DNA of 64,000 bases from Planosporangium thailandense. Lineage in GTDB: Bacteria > Actinomycetota > Actinomycetes > Mycobacteriales > Micromonosporaceae. The position numbers and the translations under genes were made by a program. Of the stretch, positions 17,007 through 26,355 are shown one piece after another. Below the pieces are notes generated by a model, which was given only the letters and a program-made list of their open reading frames with translations, did no database searches and had not been told where the DNA came from. Within the stretch, counting starts at the first letter, position 1. Every line of letters begins with the position of its first letter. The stretch is taken from the NCBI RefSeq assembly GCF_011947195.1, contig NZ_JAATVY010000004.1, forward strand, positions 370,745-434,744. The letters run 5' to 3'.

Positions 17007-17465
17007 ATGCGCCAGAGGCGCACCGGCGAAGCCGCTCGGCTAGTACAGGCCGCGCAGGCGACGGCATCGGCAGTGCTCGTGATGACCCTCGCCACCGCGT
17101 GCATGTCGGCCAAGCCGAAGCAGCCAACGGACCAGAAGGCCATGGACGCGATTGCCCAGCAGATCCAGACGACGATCGGGCAACAGGCCACCGTCACCCA
17201 AGCCAGGGTCGTCTACTAGGACAACATCACCGCACCCGGCACGGCGAGCGTGACCGCGATCGTGAAGCCCGGCGCCGACCTGGATTCAGTGCTTGACCAA
17301 GCGGTGCGACTGGTGTGGACGAGCAAGCTCAACCCGCTCGAATCCATCGTTGTCGACGTGACCGACGAGCAAGACCCGAAGCGGTTCGCCAGTAAGCGGT
17401 TGTCCCCGAAGAAGGCGGAAGACAAAACCGAGTTGGAGTGCAAGTACGGGCCGCGGCCTAAGTGA
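17007..17465 (+). pseudogene. Lipoprotein-like gene interrupted by an amber codon
   Basis: One continuous frame of about 152 codons is broken only by TAG at 17217-17219. The N-terminus has Arg residues, a hydrophobic stretch (ASAVLVMTLATAC) and a possible lipobox Cys. The part after the stop (NITAPGTASVTAIVKPG onward) continues a plausible soluble domain ending ELECKYGPRPK. It reads as a secreted lipoprotein inactivated by one nonsense change, unless the stop is read through. The family is not recognised. It starts 18 bases after the IS3 remnant. Confidence 0.6.
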
Positions 17466-17676
17466 GGTAGCTAGACGGGCTGATCCAGCGGGGCCGGCGC
17501 TTATGTAACCACCCCAACAACCCCATGGACCAGATCGGGATCCGGCACGACTTCGGGCCTCTTGAAGGCACCGCGAACTGCGGGCGGCGAGGCCGCGGTG
17601 CGCTTCGGTCCGTTGTGTCGGTGTCATCGGCCGGTCGCACCGCTGACGGTGGTGCGACCGGCCGAGTCGATCAACG

Positions 17677-17922
17677 TCAGGAGCCGTCGTCCGCTTCGGT
17701 GTTCGAGGCATTGGACTCAATGTTCTCCCGGTCATCGATGAGTCGGTCCAATTTCTCCGCAATCCAGAGCGCGATGACCGCACTCGCGAGCTGACTGGCT
17801 CCGGGGATGACGTGTCCCCCCGCTGTCTCGAAAGCGTGAGCGACCGTCCCTCCCGACGAACCGCCGAAGATCGCGGTTCCAAGGATGACCGCCGTTCGTA
17901 GGGGCAAGCGGATCTGCCGCAC
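17677..17922 (-). CDS. Small hydrophobic protein of unknown function
   Basis: An 81-aa protein with one or two hydrophobic segments (TAVILGTAIFGG and QLASAVIALWIA) and an acidic C-terminus (about the last 22 residues). GGAGG five bases before GTG 17922 supports this start, although a GTG seven codons upstream is also open. No family is recognised. It is transcribed away from the large STAND-like gene, with 215 bases between the starts. Confidence 0.5.
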   Translation of the reverse strand: MRQIRLPLRTAVILGTAIFGGSSGGTVAHAFETAGGHVIPGASQLASAVIALWIAEKLDRLIDDRENIESNASNTEADDGS

Positions 17923-18137
17923 GGGAACCTCCAGGGTAAGCACGGGTTTGACAGATCCAGGCTGGAAGGCCGCGCGGGAACCGCGGCCCTCCAGTGAAAT
18001 GTTGGGGTGACGCGGGGCCTTGATCAGGCCATATCCTGCCGTGTTCGCTGACTGTCAGCGAACAGACGCAAAGACCGGGGACGTCGGGATATGCTGCCCG
18101 GTCACGGAGCAGCATCGATCTCGTCCGAGGATGACGA

Positions 18138-21020
18138 ATGGACCGCGACAGTAGATCGCCTTCGTACGGTGGCGCACGCGACCTGATGGACCTGTGGTCG
18201 CAGCTGCTCGCACGAAAGTCCCGGCCGAAGGTGCGACAACTCGCCAGACAGGCACAGATCTCGGCGGGGTACGTAAGCGAGATCCTGGGAGGACAGAAGA
18301 CGCCCTCGCCCGACGTCGCGGAGCGGTTGGCTGCGGCGTTAGGGGCTACGCCGGTCGAGACGCGGCTCGCTCGGTTCTACGCGGAGAGAGCGCAGGATGA
18401 CCCCAAGCCGCCGGCCCGCGTTCCGGTGGCCCACTACTCCGTGCAGACCTGGAGTCGCGCCGTGCCGCCGGCCGAGACGCTGATCGAGAACGGCATGGCG
18501 CTGAGCGCGCTCCTGGCCGAGCGGTATGAAGTGATCGACTTCTTCGGCCGTTCGGATCAGCTGCGCGAACTCGGGACGTGGCGCGACGGCCGGGACGACA
18601 TCACCGCCAAGCTGATCACCGGGGCTGGCGGTGAAGGGAAGACACGCTTGGCCACCTACTTTGCGCGCCAGTCCAAAGGCTGGGTGGTCGCGGAGGCGTT
18701 CCATGGAACGCAACCTCACCGTCCGGGGAGAGCCGTAAGCGCGCGACGAGTCTCCCAGGCACGCGGACTTCTGCTGATTGTCGACTACGCGGAACGCTGG
18801 CCGCTTACGGACCTCCTTGACCTCGTCAACGACCCGCTGCTCGCCACTGGAGTTCCTGTCCGCATTCTGCTCATCGCGCGCTCAGGTGGAACGTGGTGGA
18901 ATGTTCTCCACACGCGCCTTGAGAAGTCCGACGTGATCGCGGATCACATGCCGCTTCCACGCATTGCACCCGGTCGCATAGACCGGCTCGCCGTGTTTGA
19001 CGCGGCGCGCGACCGGTTCGCCGAACTCCTCGGGATGACGGAATTCCAAGGAATTTCACCACCTTCCAGCCTGCTGGAAAACGCCGGGCCAGGTCAGGTA
19101 CTCACTCTGCACATGGCGGCGCTGATCGCCGTGGACGCCAAGAAACATGGCATTCGGCCGCCGACCGACCCGGCGTCGTTCTCTCGGCATCTACTCGAGC
19201 GCGAGCGTGATCATTGGTACGCGATGCACGACAAACCACAGAACCGCCTCCCGACGCCACCGAGCGTCATGGCTCGCGCTGTTTTCGCCGCCACGCTGAC
19301 CGGGCCGCATGACTGGGACTACGGAATATCGGTACTCAACCGCGTGGGCATCGGCTCGGACACGTCGCCGGAGCAGATAGTGGACGATCACGCCATCTGT
19401 TACCCCCCGGCAGACGAGCTGGCCGTCCTGGAGCCACTGTACCCGGATCGTCTTGCCGAGGACTTCGTCGCACTCCAAATTCCCGGCCACGGCGTGCCCG
19501 GCCCGTCCGACCCTTGGGCCAGCCGCGCCGTTCAGCGCCTGTTGCCGACGCTGGAGGATCCGACACCCACCTACTTACCGAGATTGGTGAGCGTCCTCGC
19601 GGAGGCTGCTGGTCGCTGGCCCCACGTCGGCCGTTCTCAGCTCTTCCCTTTGTTGCGTACGCGCCCTCGGCTGGCGTTCGCCGCCGGCAGCGCGGCTCTT
19701 GCCGCTGTCGCCAGCCTTCCGGATATCGACGTCGAGGTGCTCGAGGCAATCGAGACCGAGTTCCCATCGAATTGGCACAGCGACGTTCCGGCGGGAATCG
19801 CAGCAGTCGCCCAACGGCTGACCGAGCTCCGGTTACCCACGACAGACGACCGCGGGCGCGCTTTCCTGTACGCCCGATTAGGCAAATGGCTGGGAGAAGC
19901 GGGCCTGTACGAACGAGCGTTAGCCTGTTCCACCAAGGCCGCGGAAATCCATCGCGAGGTTCTCGAGAGGAACCCTCGTACCAGCGCAGGAGGGCTGGCC
20001 GCCGCCTTGCGGAACCAGGCACGGGACCTGGCGGTCTTCGGCAGGCATGAGGAAGCTTTGCATGCAGCCCGGGAGGCCCTGCGGCTGTGGCAACAGATGC
20101 CCCAGGACGACCTCGACGTATACCAGCATCACGTCGGGCAGGGATTTCAGGCCCTCAGCCTGGCTCTATCCGAACTCGGTCGGTTCGACGAGGCCCAGGC
20201 GGCAACGCGGTCCGCAGCGGAAATATACGAACAACTGGCAGTACGCGACGACAGCTTCGAGACCTACTTGGCAGGTGCCCTGCACAACCTCGGTGTCGAC
20301 CTTGCGCGAACGGGGAAATATGAGGAAGCGGCGGCGAGCGGCCAACGGGCTGTTGACATTTATCAACGGCTCCTGCCCCGAGACGGGTCGGTCGAGCCGA
20401 AACTTGCCGCAGCGCTGATGAGTCTCGGAAATCACCTGTCCGCACTCTCGCAGCAGGAGTCGGCGGTGGTGGCCGGCAGAAACGCGGTCGAGATCTATCG
20501 CCGCCTGGCCAGTAAGAACACCGCCGTTTACGGGCTGCAACTCGGAATGTCCTTGTACAACCTTGCCACTACCTTGTTCGGCATGCACGAACGGGCGGAG
20601 TCGTTGAAGTCGGCGGCCGAGGCGCTGGACGTCCTCCGGCACTTGGCCGCCGCAGACCCGGCGGCATACGCGTCATCGTCTACAATGATGTTAGCGAAGG
20701 TAGGTTGCCTATTTTTGAACGCCGGGCAGTTTGACGACGCTTCGGTCGCCATTCGTGAGGCCATCCACGGTCCGGCAGCACACTATCTGCGCCGGAGCAA
20801 ACGTCATTCCCGCGATTTCGCTGAGGCCTTGTTGCAGTTCGTCGCCATCTGTGCGCGCGATCGGTGCGAGCTACCAGTGGCATTGGACGCATCGACTGAA
20901 GCGGTTCGGATGCTCGAGAGTCTGGCGAAGACTCATCCAGACAGCACCTCCGATCTCGCTCGCGCCAAGTCCATTGTCGCGAAGCTGACTGCGGCCATCG
21001 GCTCAGAGAGTGTTGGGTAA
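18138..21020 (+). CDS. HTH - P-loop NTPase - TPR protein (STAND-like)
   Basis: A 960-aa multidomain protein. Residues about 25-75 form an XRE-like HTH (RQLARQAQISAGYVSEIL). Walker A GAGGEGKT is at 162-169 and the Walker B Asp is at 216 in LLLIVDYAER, followed by a sensor-like RILLIARSG. A helical middle region runs to about 560. Residues about 590-900 are tetratricopeptide repeats of roughly 45-aa spacing (LYERALACSTKAAEIHRE, RHEEALHAAREAL, RFDEAQAATRSAAEIYE, KYEEAAASGQRAVDIYQ). This layout fits signal-transducing STAND ATPases that act as regulators or as sensors in anti-phage defence. No separate effector domain is apparent, so the output may be DNA binding. It lies 2.6 kb from int in a mobile context, which fits a defence or conflict role. 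That role is inference. Confidence 0.75.
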   Translation: MDRDSRSPSYGGARDLMDLWSQLLARKSRPKVRQLARQAQISAGYVSEILGGQKTPSPDVAERLAAALGATPVETRLARFYAERAQDDPKPPARVPVAHYSVQTWSRAVPPAETLIENGMALSALLAERYEVIDFFGRSDQLRELGTWRDGRDDITAKLITGAGGEGKTRLATYFARQSKGWVVAEAFHGTQPHRPGRAVSARRVSQARGLLLIVDYAERWPLTDLLDLVNDPLLATGVPVRILLIARSGGTWWNVLHTRLEKSDVIADHMPLPRIAPGRIDRLAVFDAARDRFAELLGMTEFQGISPPSSLLENAGPGQVLTLHMAALIAVDAKKHGIRPPTDPASFSRHLLERERDHWYAMHDKPQNRLPTPPSVMARAVFAATLTGPHDWDYGISVLNRVGIGSDTSPEQIVDDHAICYPPADELAVLEPLYPDRLAEDFVALQIPGHGVPGPSDPWASRAVQRLLPTLEDPTPTYLPRLVSVLAEAAGRWPHVGRSQLFPLLRTRPRLAFAAGSAALAAVASLPDIDVEVLEAIETEFPSNWHSDVPAGIAAVAQRLTELRLPTTDDRGRAFLYARLGKWLGEAGLYERALACSTKAAEIHREVLERNPRTSAGGLAAALRNQARDLAVFGRHEEALHAAREALRLWQQMPQDDLDVYQHHVGQGFQALSLALSELGRFDEAQAATRSAAEIYEQLAVRDDSFETYLAGALHNLGVDLARTGKYEEAAASGQRAVDIYQRLLPRDGSVEPKLAAALMSLGNHLSALSQQESAVVAGRNAVEIYRRLASKNTAVYGLQLGMSLYNLATTLFGMHERAESLKSAAEALDVLRHLAAADPAAYASSSTMMLAKVGCLFLNAGQFDDASVAIREAIHGPAAHYLRRSKRHSRDFAEALLQFVAICARDRCELPVALDASTEAVRMLESLAKTHPDSTSDLARAKSIVAKLTAAIGSESVG

Positions 21021-21195
21021 CCGGGTAATCACCTGAAGCGATCCGGGCGCCGGGATCCGTTGCGACGCGAGGATTGCGGCGTGTCGAGGTGACCCGATTG
21101 GGTCATCCCCGCGAGGTCGTAGGTTTGTGAGAGCTGCAACGCTGGCGGGGATGACGCCGTCGAGACTACCCGTGCGCAACAGCGTGGATGCCAGC

Positions 21196-21303
21196 GTGAT
21201 CGACTGGGTCGACCAGGAACTGGGCATCTGGCTGGAGATCGTCAAGCGCAGTGACAGCGCGACCGGCGTCCACGTGCTATCTCGACGCTGGGTGGTGGAG
21301 CGG
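21196..21303 (+). pseudogene. IS5-family transposase C-terminal fragment
   Basis: About 36 codons (VIDWVDQELGIWLEIVKRSD, then VLSRRWVVER) match the end of an IS5/IS402-type DDE transposase, including the RRWVVER motif. The fragment is cut off by the next element's end at 21310. Only debris remains. Confidence 0.65.
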
Positions 21304-21309
21304 TGTAGG

Positions 21310-21732
21310 TGCCGAAAATGCCGTCCGGGCAGGTCAAGCGGCGTGTCGGTACTCGTGGAGGATGCCGCCGAGTCGATCGCGTCGTCGGATGTCGAGGCGG
21401 TCAAGCTGTTCCGGTTTGGTGATTGGTTGGGGGAGCGGGCGTAGGGGCGCTGCGGCGTGGAGCGTGCGGTGGGTCCGGTGCTGGTTGTAGAAGGTCTCGT
21501 ACTCGCGCAGCGCGTGCATCAGGTGGGCCTGGTTCAGGATCACGGTGCGGTCGAGGAGTTCGGTCCGGCATGAGCGCACCCAGCGTTCCATGATGGCGTT
21601 CATGCGCGGTACGCGGATACCGGTCTTGACGATGGTGATGTCTTCGTTTTCGACGATGGCGTCGAATGCGGCTGTGTACTTGCCGTCGCGGTCGCGGACC
21701 AGGTACTTCACGGTGGCGCCGGCGTCTGCGTG
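21310..21732 (-). mobile_element. Truncated integrase-core IS, copy A
   Basis: It begins with the terminal repeat TGCCGAAAATGCCGTCC (21310-21326) and encodes on the minus strand the last 125 or so residues of a DDE integrase-core transposase (VRDRDGKYTAAFDAIV, RVPRMNAIMERWVRSC, LGGILHEYRHAA). At 21733 it is replaced by the end of copy B, so about two thirds are missing. The same element family recurs at 21733, 40840 and 56911. Confidence 0.8.
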
Positions 21733-22960
21733 TGCCGAATATCTCGTCCGTGCAGCTCAAGCGGCGTGTTGGTACTCGTGGAGGACACCGCAGAGTCGGT
21801 CTCGTCGGCGTATGTCGAGGTGGTCGATTCGTCCCCGATCTGTGATTGGTGGGGGGACAGCTCGTAGGGGTGCGGCTTGCCTCATGGCCTGGTGGGCGCG
21901 GTGGGTGTTGTAGAACTGCTCGTACTGGCGTAGCGCGTGGCGTAGGTGGCGTTCGTTCCAGATCAGGGTGCGGTCGAGCAGCTCGTGGCGGCAGGACTGT
22001 ATCCATCTCTCCATGATCGAGTTCATTCTCGGGACACGAACGCCGCAGCGGACGGTCTGGATGCCGGCGTCGGTGAGAATCTCGTCGATGATGGTGGGGA
22101 ACTTCCCGTCCCGGTCCCTGATCAGGTAGTGCGCCCGGCGGCCCGCGTCCTCGAGATCCATCACGAGGTTCTTGATGGCCTGTGCGACCCAGTCTGTGGT
22201 CGGGTGCGCGGTGGTGCCGAGGATGCGGATACGGCGGTTGGCGTGCTCGATGACCGTGAGGATGTATTGGCGCTGCCCTGTCAGTGTGAGGGTCTCGATG
22301 AAGTCGCAGGCGAGCAGCGCTTCGGCTTGGGAGCGTAGGAAGTCGGCCCAGGTGGCGGCGCCGCGTTGGGGCGCGGGGTCAATGCTCTCGGCCTTGAGGA
22401 TCTCCCAGACGGTGGAGGGGGCGACCTTGATGCCGAGGGTGGCGAGCTCGCCGTGCACCCGCCGGTAGCCCCAGTTCGGGTTCTCCCTGACCAGGCGCAG
22501 CACGAGGACGCGGATGGAGCGGACGGTGGGCGGGCGCCCGGGACGCCTGGGTCGGCAGGTGCGCGCATGACGTCGGTTCATCAGGTCGCGGTGCCAGCGC
22601 AGGACAGTGTCCGGTCCACGAGCAACCGCAGCCGGCGCAGTACCTGGCGGGGCAGGGGCGCGAGAAGGGCAGCGAGGAGGGCCCGGTCCTCGGGCGCGAA
22701 CGTCACCCGGTTAGCGCCGAGTTGCCGTTCTAGGATGGTGATCTGATGCCGCAGAGCCAGAATCTCTGCGTCCTTGTCCCGGTCCCCCACCGGCAGCAGC
22801 CGCAGCGCGGCGAACGCGTTCGTGACGGTCAGATAAGCCAGGCGCAGCAGCACGAGAGATCATCCTGCTCCGTTCCGCTACCGCTTTGACGGCCGGGGCC
22901 ACGCGTTGGCCATGAGGAGCCAGGCAGAGCCCGCCACCTGCACGGATGGCATTTTCGGCA
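21733..22960 (-). mobile_element. Integrase-core IS, copy B, nearly full length (1228 bp)
   Basis: It is bounded by inverted repeats TGCCGAATATCTCGTCC (21733-21749) and the complement of TGCCGAAAATGCCATCC (22944-22960), 13 of 17 matching. It carries one frameshifted transposase gene. No clear target duplication is visible, and the rest of copy A is not found to the right, so deletion has followed insertion. Confidence 0.8.
21757..22853 (-). pseudogene. IS transposase of copy B, frameshifted
   Basis: The N-terminal 80 or so residues (MLLRLAYLTVTNAFAALRLL, then AEILALRHQITILERQLG) run from 22853. Near 22620 one base is lost, where related copies read SPDT-LRWHRDL, and the remainder continues in another frame from about 22615 to 21757. 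The DDE core is otherwise complete (CDFIETLTLTG, YLIRDRDGKF, GVRVPRMNSIMERWIQSCR). The protein belongs to the IS3/IS481-like integrase-core class common in actinomycetes. The shift could be mutational or a programmed slip. Copy D reads through the same point without a shift, so I favour mutation. Confidence 0.75.
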
Positions 22961-23510
22961 GGCGCAATCCTCCTACGACTTCAGCGCGCGCAGTATCCGT
23001 CACAATACGAACACCTGGGCCGACCACGTCGCCGCCGAGCTTGAGGTCATACGGCTGGCCTACAGTTCCCGACCGGAGACCTCGCTCGACTGAGCCTCTC
23101 GGGCCACGGCGATTGCATCCGCGTCGGCGACCAGGCCGTCGGTCGTCGGGTAGGAGGTAGCGGCAGTCGCCATCGAGCCCGCTGGGACGCTCGCTTCCGT
23201 GACTACCTACACGACGACCCGACCGAACGCGGCACCGTCTGGCTACGGCTGCGTCCCACCTTCCTGACCACAGCCGACCTCAGTTACCGCGTCTGACCAC
23301 GCCTACCAACTGCAGCCGACACGACCTGAGGCCTTGACGAAGCCCATAGGGACACCGCCCCGTACGGAAGAGGCTTCCGCGAACTCAGCGTGCGCTATGA
23401 CAGCGCCGTACCCGTGACCCGACAACAGCGGCCAGTTGACGATCTCCACCAGCCGGTCTGTCTCGGTGTCATCCAGGTCCAGCAAGCGGTGCAGCCCACA
23501 CTGACAGCTA
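22961..23510. other. Eroded coding remnants between two insertion sequences
   Basis: No intact gene. Plus-strand remnants with coding-like composition are visible (for example WADHVAAELEVIRLAYSS near 23015-23070, and WDARFRDYLHDDPTERG ending in a stop near 23296). They look like pieces of host genes stranded between IS copy B and the IS5 element. No family is assigned. Confidence 0.35.
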
Positions 23511-23519
23511 GGGCGTGTT

Positions 23520-23870
23520 TCAGAAGTCGACTGCCTGCGGGGATGACTGACCGGGGAAGTCCCGGGCGGCCATCCAGATGGTGAGGTCCCGGGCAATCGC
23601 GTCGGGATCGGTGTGGGTGGCGGCCTCGTGTTCTCGCCGCGTGCTGTCGTGGCGGACGACTTCGTAGCTGCCGGTATCGAGCAGGGTGACCGAGGTGTAC
23701 CAGGCCGGTTCGTCCTCGTCAGGCTGGATAACGACGAAGGTGTTGTCGCTGGTGTTGAGGTCGCCGATCAGCATGAACAGGGCGTCCTCGGACGGGTCGT
23801 CGATATGATCGCCGCTCTCGCTGTCGGCGCAGTAGTAGGTGGCGGCCACCGGCGATCCCCCTTGTGCCAT
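23520..23870 (-). CDS. IS passenger gene, Imm1-like small acidic protein
   Basis: A 116-aa acidic protein (ATYYCADSESGDHIDD at the start, FVVIQPDEDEPAWYTSVTLL in the middle, then SYEVVRHDS). The pattern of a strand-rich core with a Val/Ile-Arg-Asp segment and a late DPDAIARDLTIWMA helix recalls Imm1-type immunity proteins, but that is a visual resemblance only. Its stop codon lies inside the terminal inverted repeat of the IS5 element, so it is part of that element rather than a neighbour. It lies 47 bases downstream of the transposase stop. Confidence 0.55.
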   Translation of the reverse strand: MAQGGSPVAATYYCADSESGDHIDDPSEDALFMLIGDLNTSDNTFVVIQPDEDEPAWYTSVTLLDTGSYEVVRHDSTRREHEAATHTDPDAIARDLTIWMAARDFPGQSSPQAVDF

Positions 23871-23917
23871 GCGCTGACCAGGTGCAGCAGTCAGCATGGC
23901 ACGCACGGCAGCAACGA

Positions 23918-24777
23918 TCACAGCCATTCGTTGATCGCGGCGATATGGACGGTGGCCTCGAACCGGAGGGCAAGTTTGTCGTAGCGGGTGGCCACCGCCC
24001 GGTGGCGCTTGAGGCGATTGATGCCGCACTCGACCGCGTGCCGGGCCTTGTAGTCGTCGCGGTCGAACACCGGCGGTCGGCCACCGGCCGGCCCGCGTCG
24101 CCGGCGGTTGCGGATCTGGTCGGCCGGCTCGGCAATCGTGCACCGGATTCCGCGTCGGCGCAGGTCGTCCCGGTTGACCCGAGAGGAGTACGCCTTGTCC
24201 GCGCGCACCCGCAGCGGTCGCACCCGCGGCCGACCCGCCCCGAGCCGCGGCACGCGGATGGCCTCCAGCACGGTCACAAACTGCGGGCTATCGCCACGTT
24301 GGCCAGCGGTGACCAGCAGCGCCAACGGCTTCTGCCCCTGCTCACAGGCCAGGTGAATCTTGCTGGTCAGCCCACCTCGGGATCGGCCCAGCGCATGGTC
24401 GGCCGGCTCGACGCCCACGCCGTCGGGCGGTTCCTTCTGCCCGGCCCCGTCGCGGCGGGCGCCGGCGGCGTGCTATGCGCCCGGCAGATCGTCGAATCGA
24501 CGTTGACCTCCCAGGTAATCAACCCGGCCGCGTCGGCCCGCGCCTGCAAGCCGGTGAGCACCCGCGCCTACACACCCTCGCGCTGCCACCGGCGGAACAG
24601 TCCGTAGACCGTCTGCCAGGCCCCGTACTCCGCTGGCATGTCCCGCCACGGCGCGCCCGTGCGCACCCGCCACCGGATTCCGTCGATCAGCCTCCGCCTA
24701 CACCCCGCTGGACGACCCACGCCCGCCACCGGCAGCAACACCGCCCACTGCTCATCCGACAGATCTCCACGCCCCAC
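23918..24777 (-). pseudogene. IS5-family transposase, nonsense plus frameshift
   Basis: OrfA-like residues from 24777 (DLSDEQWAVLLPV, GAPWRDMPAEYGAWQTVYGL) run to an in-frame TAG at about 24568, where relatives have Trp (WQREGV-W-ARVLTGLQ). The same frame continues to VNVDST (first Asp), then shifts near 24430 into [28 protein letters not shown] and the final INEWL. The frame shift may be the normal programmed one of this IS group. The amber codon should inactivate the enzyme. Confidence 0.8.
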
Positions 24778-24834
24778 GCCGTCAGATCATCGCGGCGAGC
24801 GAACTGACCAGGAACCCTCTTCTAAAACACGCCC

Positions 24835-25006
24835 TAGGCGACCAGGGCTGCGGGCAACAATCCGAACCGGGCGATGCCCCGAGCGCGAGGACGAGGTAGC
24901 CGACCTGTAGGCGAAGATAGGTCCGGTTGCCCAACAGGCGGGTGATCGCCGTGACGTAGTAGGTCGTCTCGACGAAGACGCACCACGCCAACATCGGGAC
25001 TACCAT
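24835..25006 (-). pseudogene. Membrane-protein fragment cut by the IS5 element
   Basis: A minus-strand frame encodes hydrophobic sequence (MVVPMLAWCVFVETTYYVTA, then LLGNRTYLRLQVGYLVLALG) that runs straight into the IS5 terminal repeat and so has lost its C-terminus. It is probably the start of a small integral membrane protein gene disrupted by the insertion. The family is not recognised. Confidence 0.4.
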
Positions 25007-25136
25007 GGCCCTCCAAGCGCCAAGCGGACAGCGCGGTGGCACTGGCCGGGCGGGCGCAACCAGCTGGGCGAGGCTCGAGCGGTGGAGGTGAACCGCCGGA
25101 TCACCTGTATTTCGCGACACCCAATAAACTCGACCC

Positions 25137-25859
25137 ATGTCCAAGGACGAGGCCCTTCCCGCTCGCCCCGCCTACGCGGCGTTAGCCGACGCCTTACGCG
25201 CCCGGATACTGAACGGGGAACTTCCAGCAGGTTCCCGGCTGCCGAACGAGTCCGAGCTCAGTGCTGAGTTTGGGGTGGGGCGCAGCACGGTTAGGGAGGC
25301 GCTGATCGCTCTGGCCAGCCAAAACCTCATCCTGACTACCCGCGGGGTAACAGGTGGGAGTTTCGTCGTGATCCCCACCGTGGATTCGATGAGCGCCCAT
25401 CTCGAGACGGGTGTCGGGTTGATGGCGGCCGCGCAGGATGTCTCCGTCAAACAGTTGATGGAGGCCCGGCAAATCCTGGAGGTCCCTGCTGCCGGGATTG
25501 CCGCTCACCGGATTGACGAGTCTGGACTCAAAGCACTCCGAGATACGATCTTCGACCCTGCCGGTACGCCGGGGCCCAGTACCTACGCCAAGAACCAAGA
25601 ATTCCACCTCGTGCTGTTGCGCGCCGCGAAGAACCCGTTGCTCGAGGTCACCACCGCACCGGTGTTCCGGGTTATGGCAAGTCGATTCGGTCGGGATCGT
25701 GCTCCCGCCGACTTTTGGATGAAGGTGGACGCTGACCATCGCGAGATTCTGGAGATCGTCGAGGACGGTGACTCGCTCGGCGCCATGGCGGCGATGCGTC
25801 GGCACCTGGATCATCTAGGCCACGTCTACACCCAGATCGATTGTCTCGGCGTCCGCTGA
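25137..25859 (+). CDS. GntR regulator, FadR subfamily (FCD domain)
   Basis: A 240-aa regulator. The N-terminal winged helix (about 10-75: LADALRARILNGELPAGSRL, STVREALIALASQNLI) is followed by an all-helical FCD ligand domain (about 95-230), with metal/ligand-binding Asp/His residues implied by HRIDESGLKAL, NQEFHLVLL and DHREILEIVEDGD. FCD regulators usually bind carboxylic acids or acyl compounds. It is the nearest regulator to the itaconate-like and hydantoinase operons and the best candidate to bind the palindromes at 31674-31763. The ATG start is at 25137. Confidence 0.9.
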   Translation: MSKDEALPARPAYAALADALRARILNGELPAGSRLPNESELSAEFGVGRSTVREALIALASQNLILTTRGVTGGSFVVIPTVDSMSAHLETGVGLMAAAQDVSVKQLMEARQILEVPAAGIAAHRIDESGLKALRDTIFDPAGTPGPSTYAKNQEFHLVLLRAAKNPLLEVTTAPVFRVMASRFGRDRAPADFWMKVDADHREILEIVEDGDSLGAMAAMRRHLDHLGHVYTQIDCLGVR

Positions 25860-26355
25860 CCAGACCCGGACAGATGCGACAAACCCGTCGGATCATCTTG
25901 CACCTCGCCTCGAGGTCTCCCGTAGCAGCGGTACGTCCGTCAGCCCGGCTCGGTGGTCGTCGGCGAGCTTGTCGTTGGGTCGAATGATCCAGTCGGTCGT
26001 GTGCCGGGCGGCCGGGACCGGAGTGTTGCCACTGGGCCCTGGACGTCCGGGCCGCATAACGCAGTGCGCCACGATTCCAGTGGATTGAGAAGTCGAATAT
26101 TCGGCGATCTGCTGAACGACGTTGGACCGGTGCGGGGTGACGCCGGGGTGGCGACCGCCGTTACGGCGGCGGGCGCGGTCGGCGGCAGTTTCCTCTAGTG
26201 TGGACTATCGGTCATTCAGACTGGTTGATCACGCAACGTGTACCGCGGACACGGTTTACCGGCGTGATGTCATGCTGCTGAGCTGGGCGACCTCCCCAAG
26301 GTCGGCGATAGTCGTCCGCAGCTGCTCGCTGCCGAGACATAAGTGCAGCTGCCGC
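25860..26355. other. No gene recognised
   Basis: About 500 bases between the GntR stop and the convergent end of the lyase gene. Short open frames lack family features. I found no strong hairpin or repeat. Confidence 0.4.

Larger units (their letters stand above)
23511..24834 (-). mobile_element. IS5-family element with passenger gene (about 1324 bp)
   Basis: Terminal inverted repeats GGGCGTGTTTCAGAAG (23511-23526) and GGGCGTGTTTTAGAAG (complement, ending 24834) enclose a broken two-frame transposase and one small extra gene. Both ends abut CTAG-like sequence (CTA before, TAG after), consistent with the YTAR-type target of IS5 relatives. At 1.3 kb it is about 400 bases longer than usual two-frame IS5 elements, and the excess is the passenger gene. 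Confidence 0.75.

Noticed and set aside
21733..22960. Target-site duplication around IS copy B
   Set aside because: Flanking bases (GTG left, GGC right) do not match, so no duplication can be claimed.
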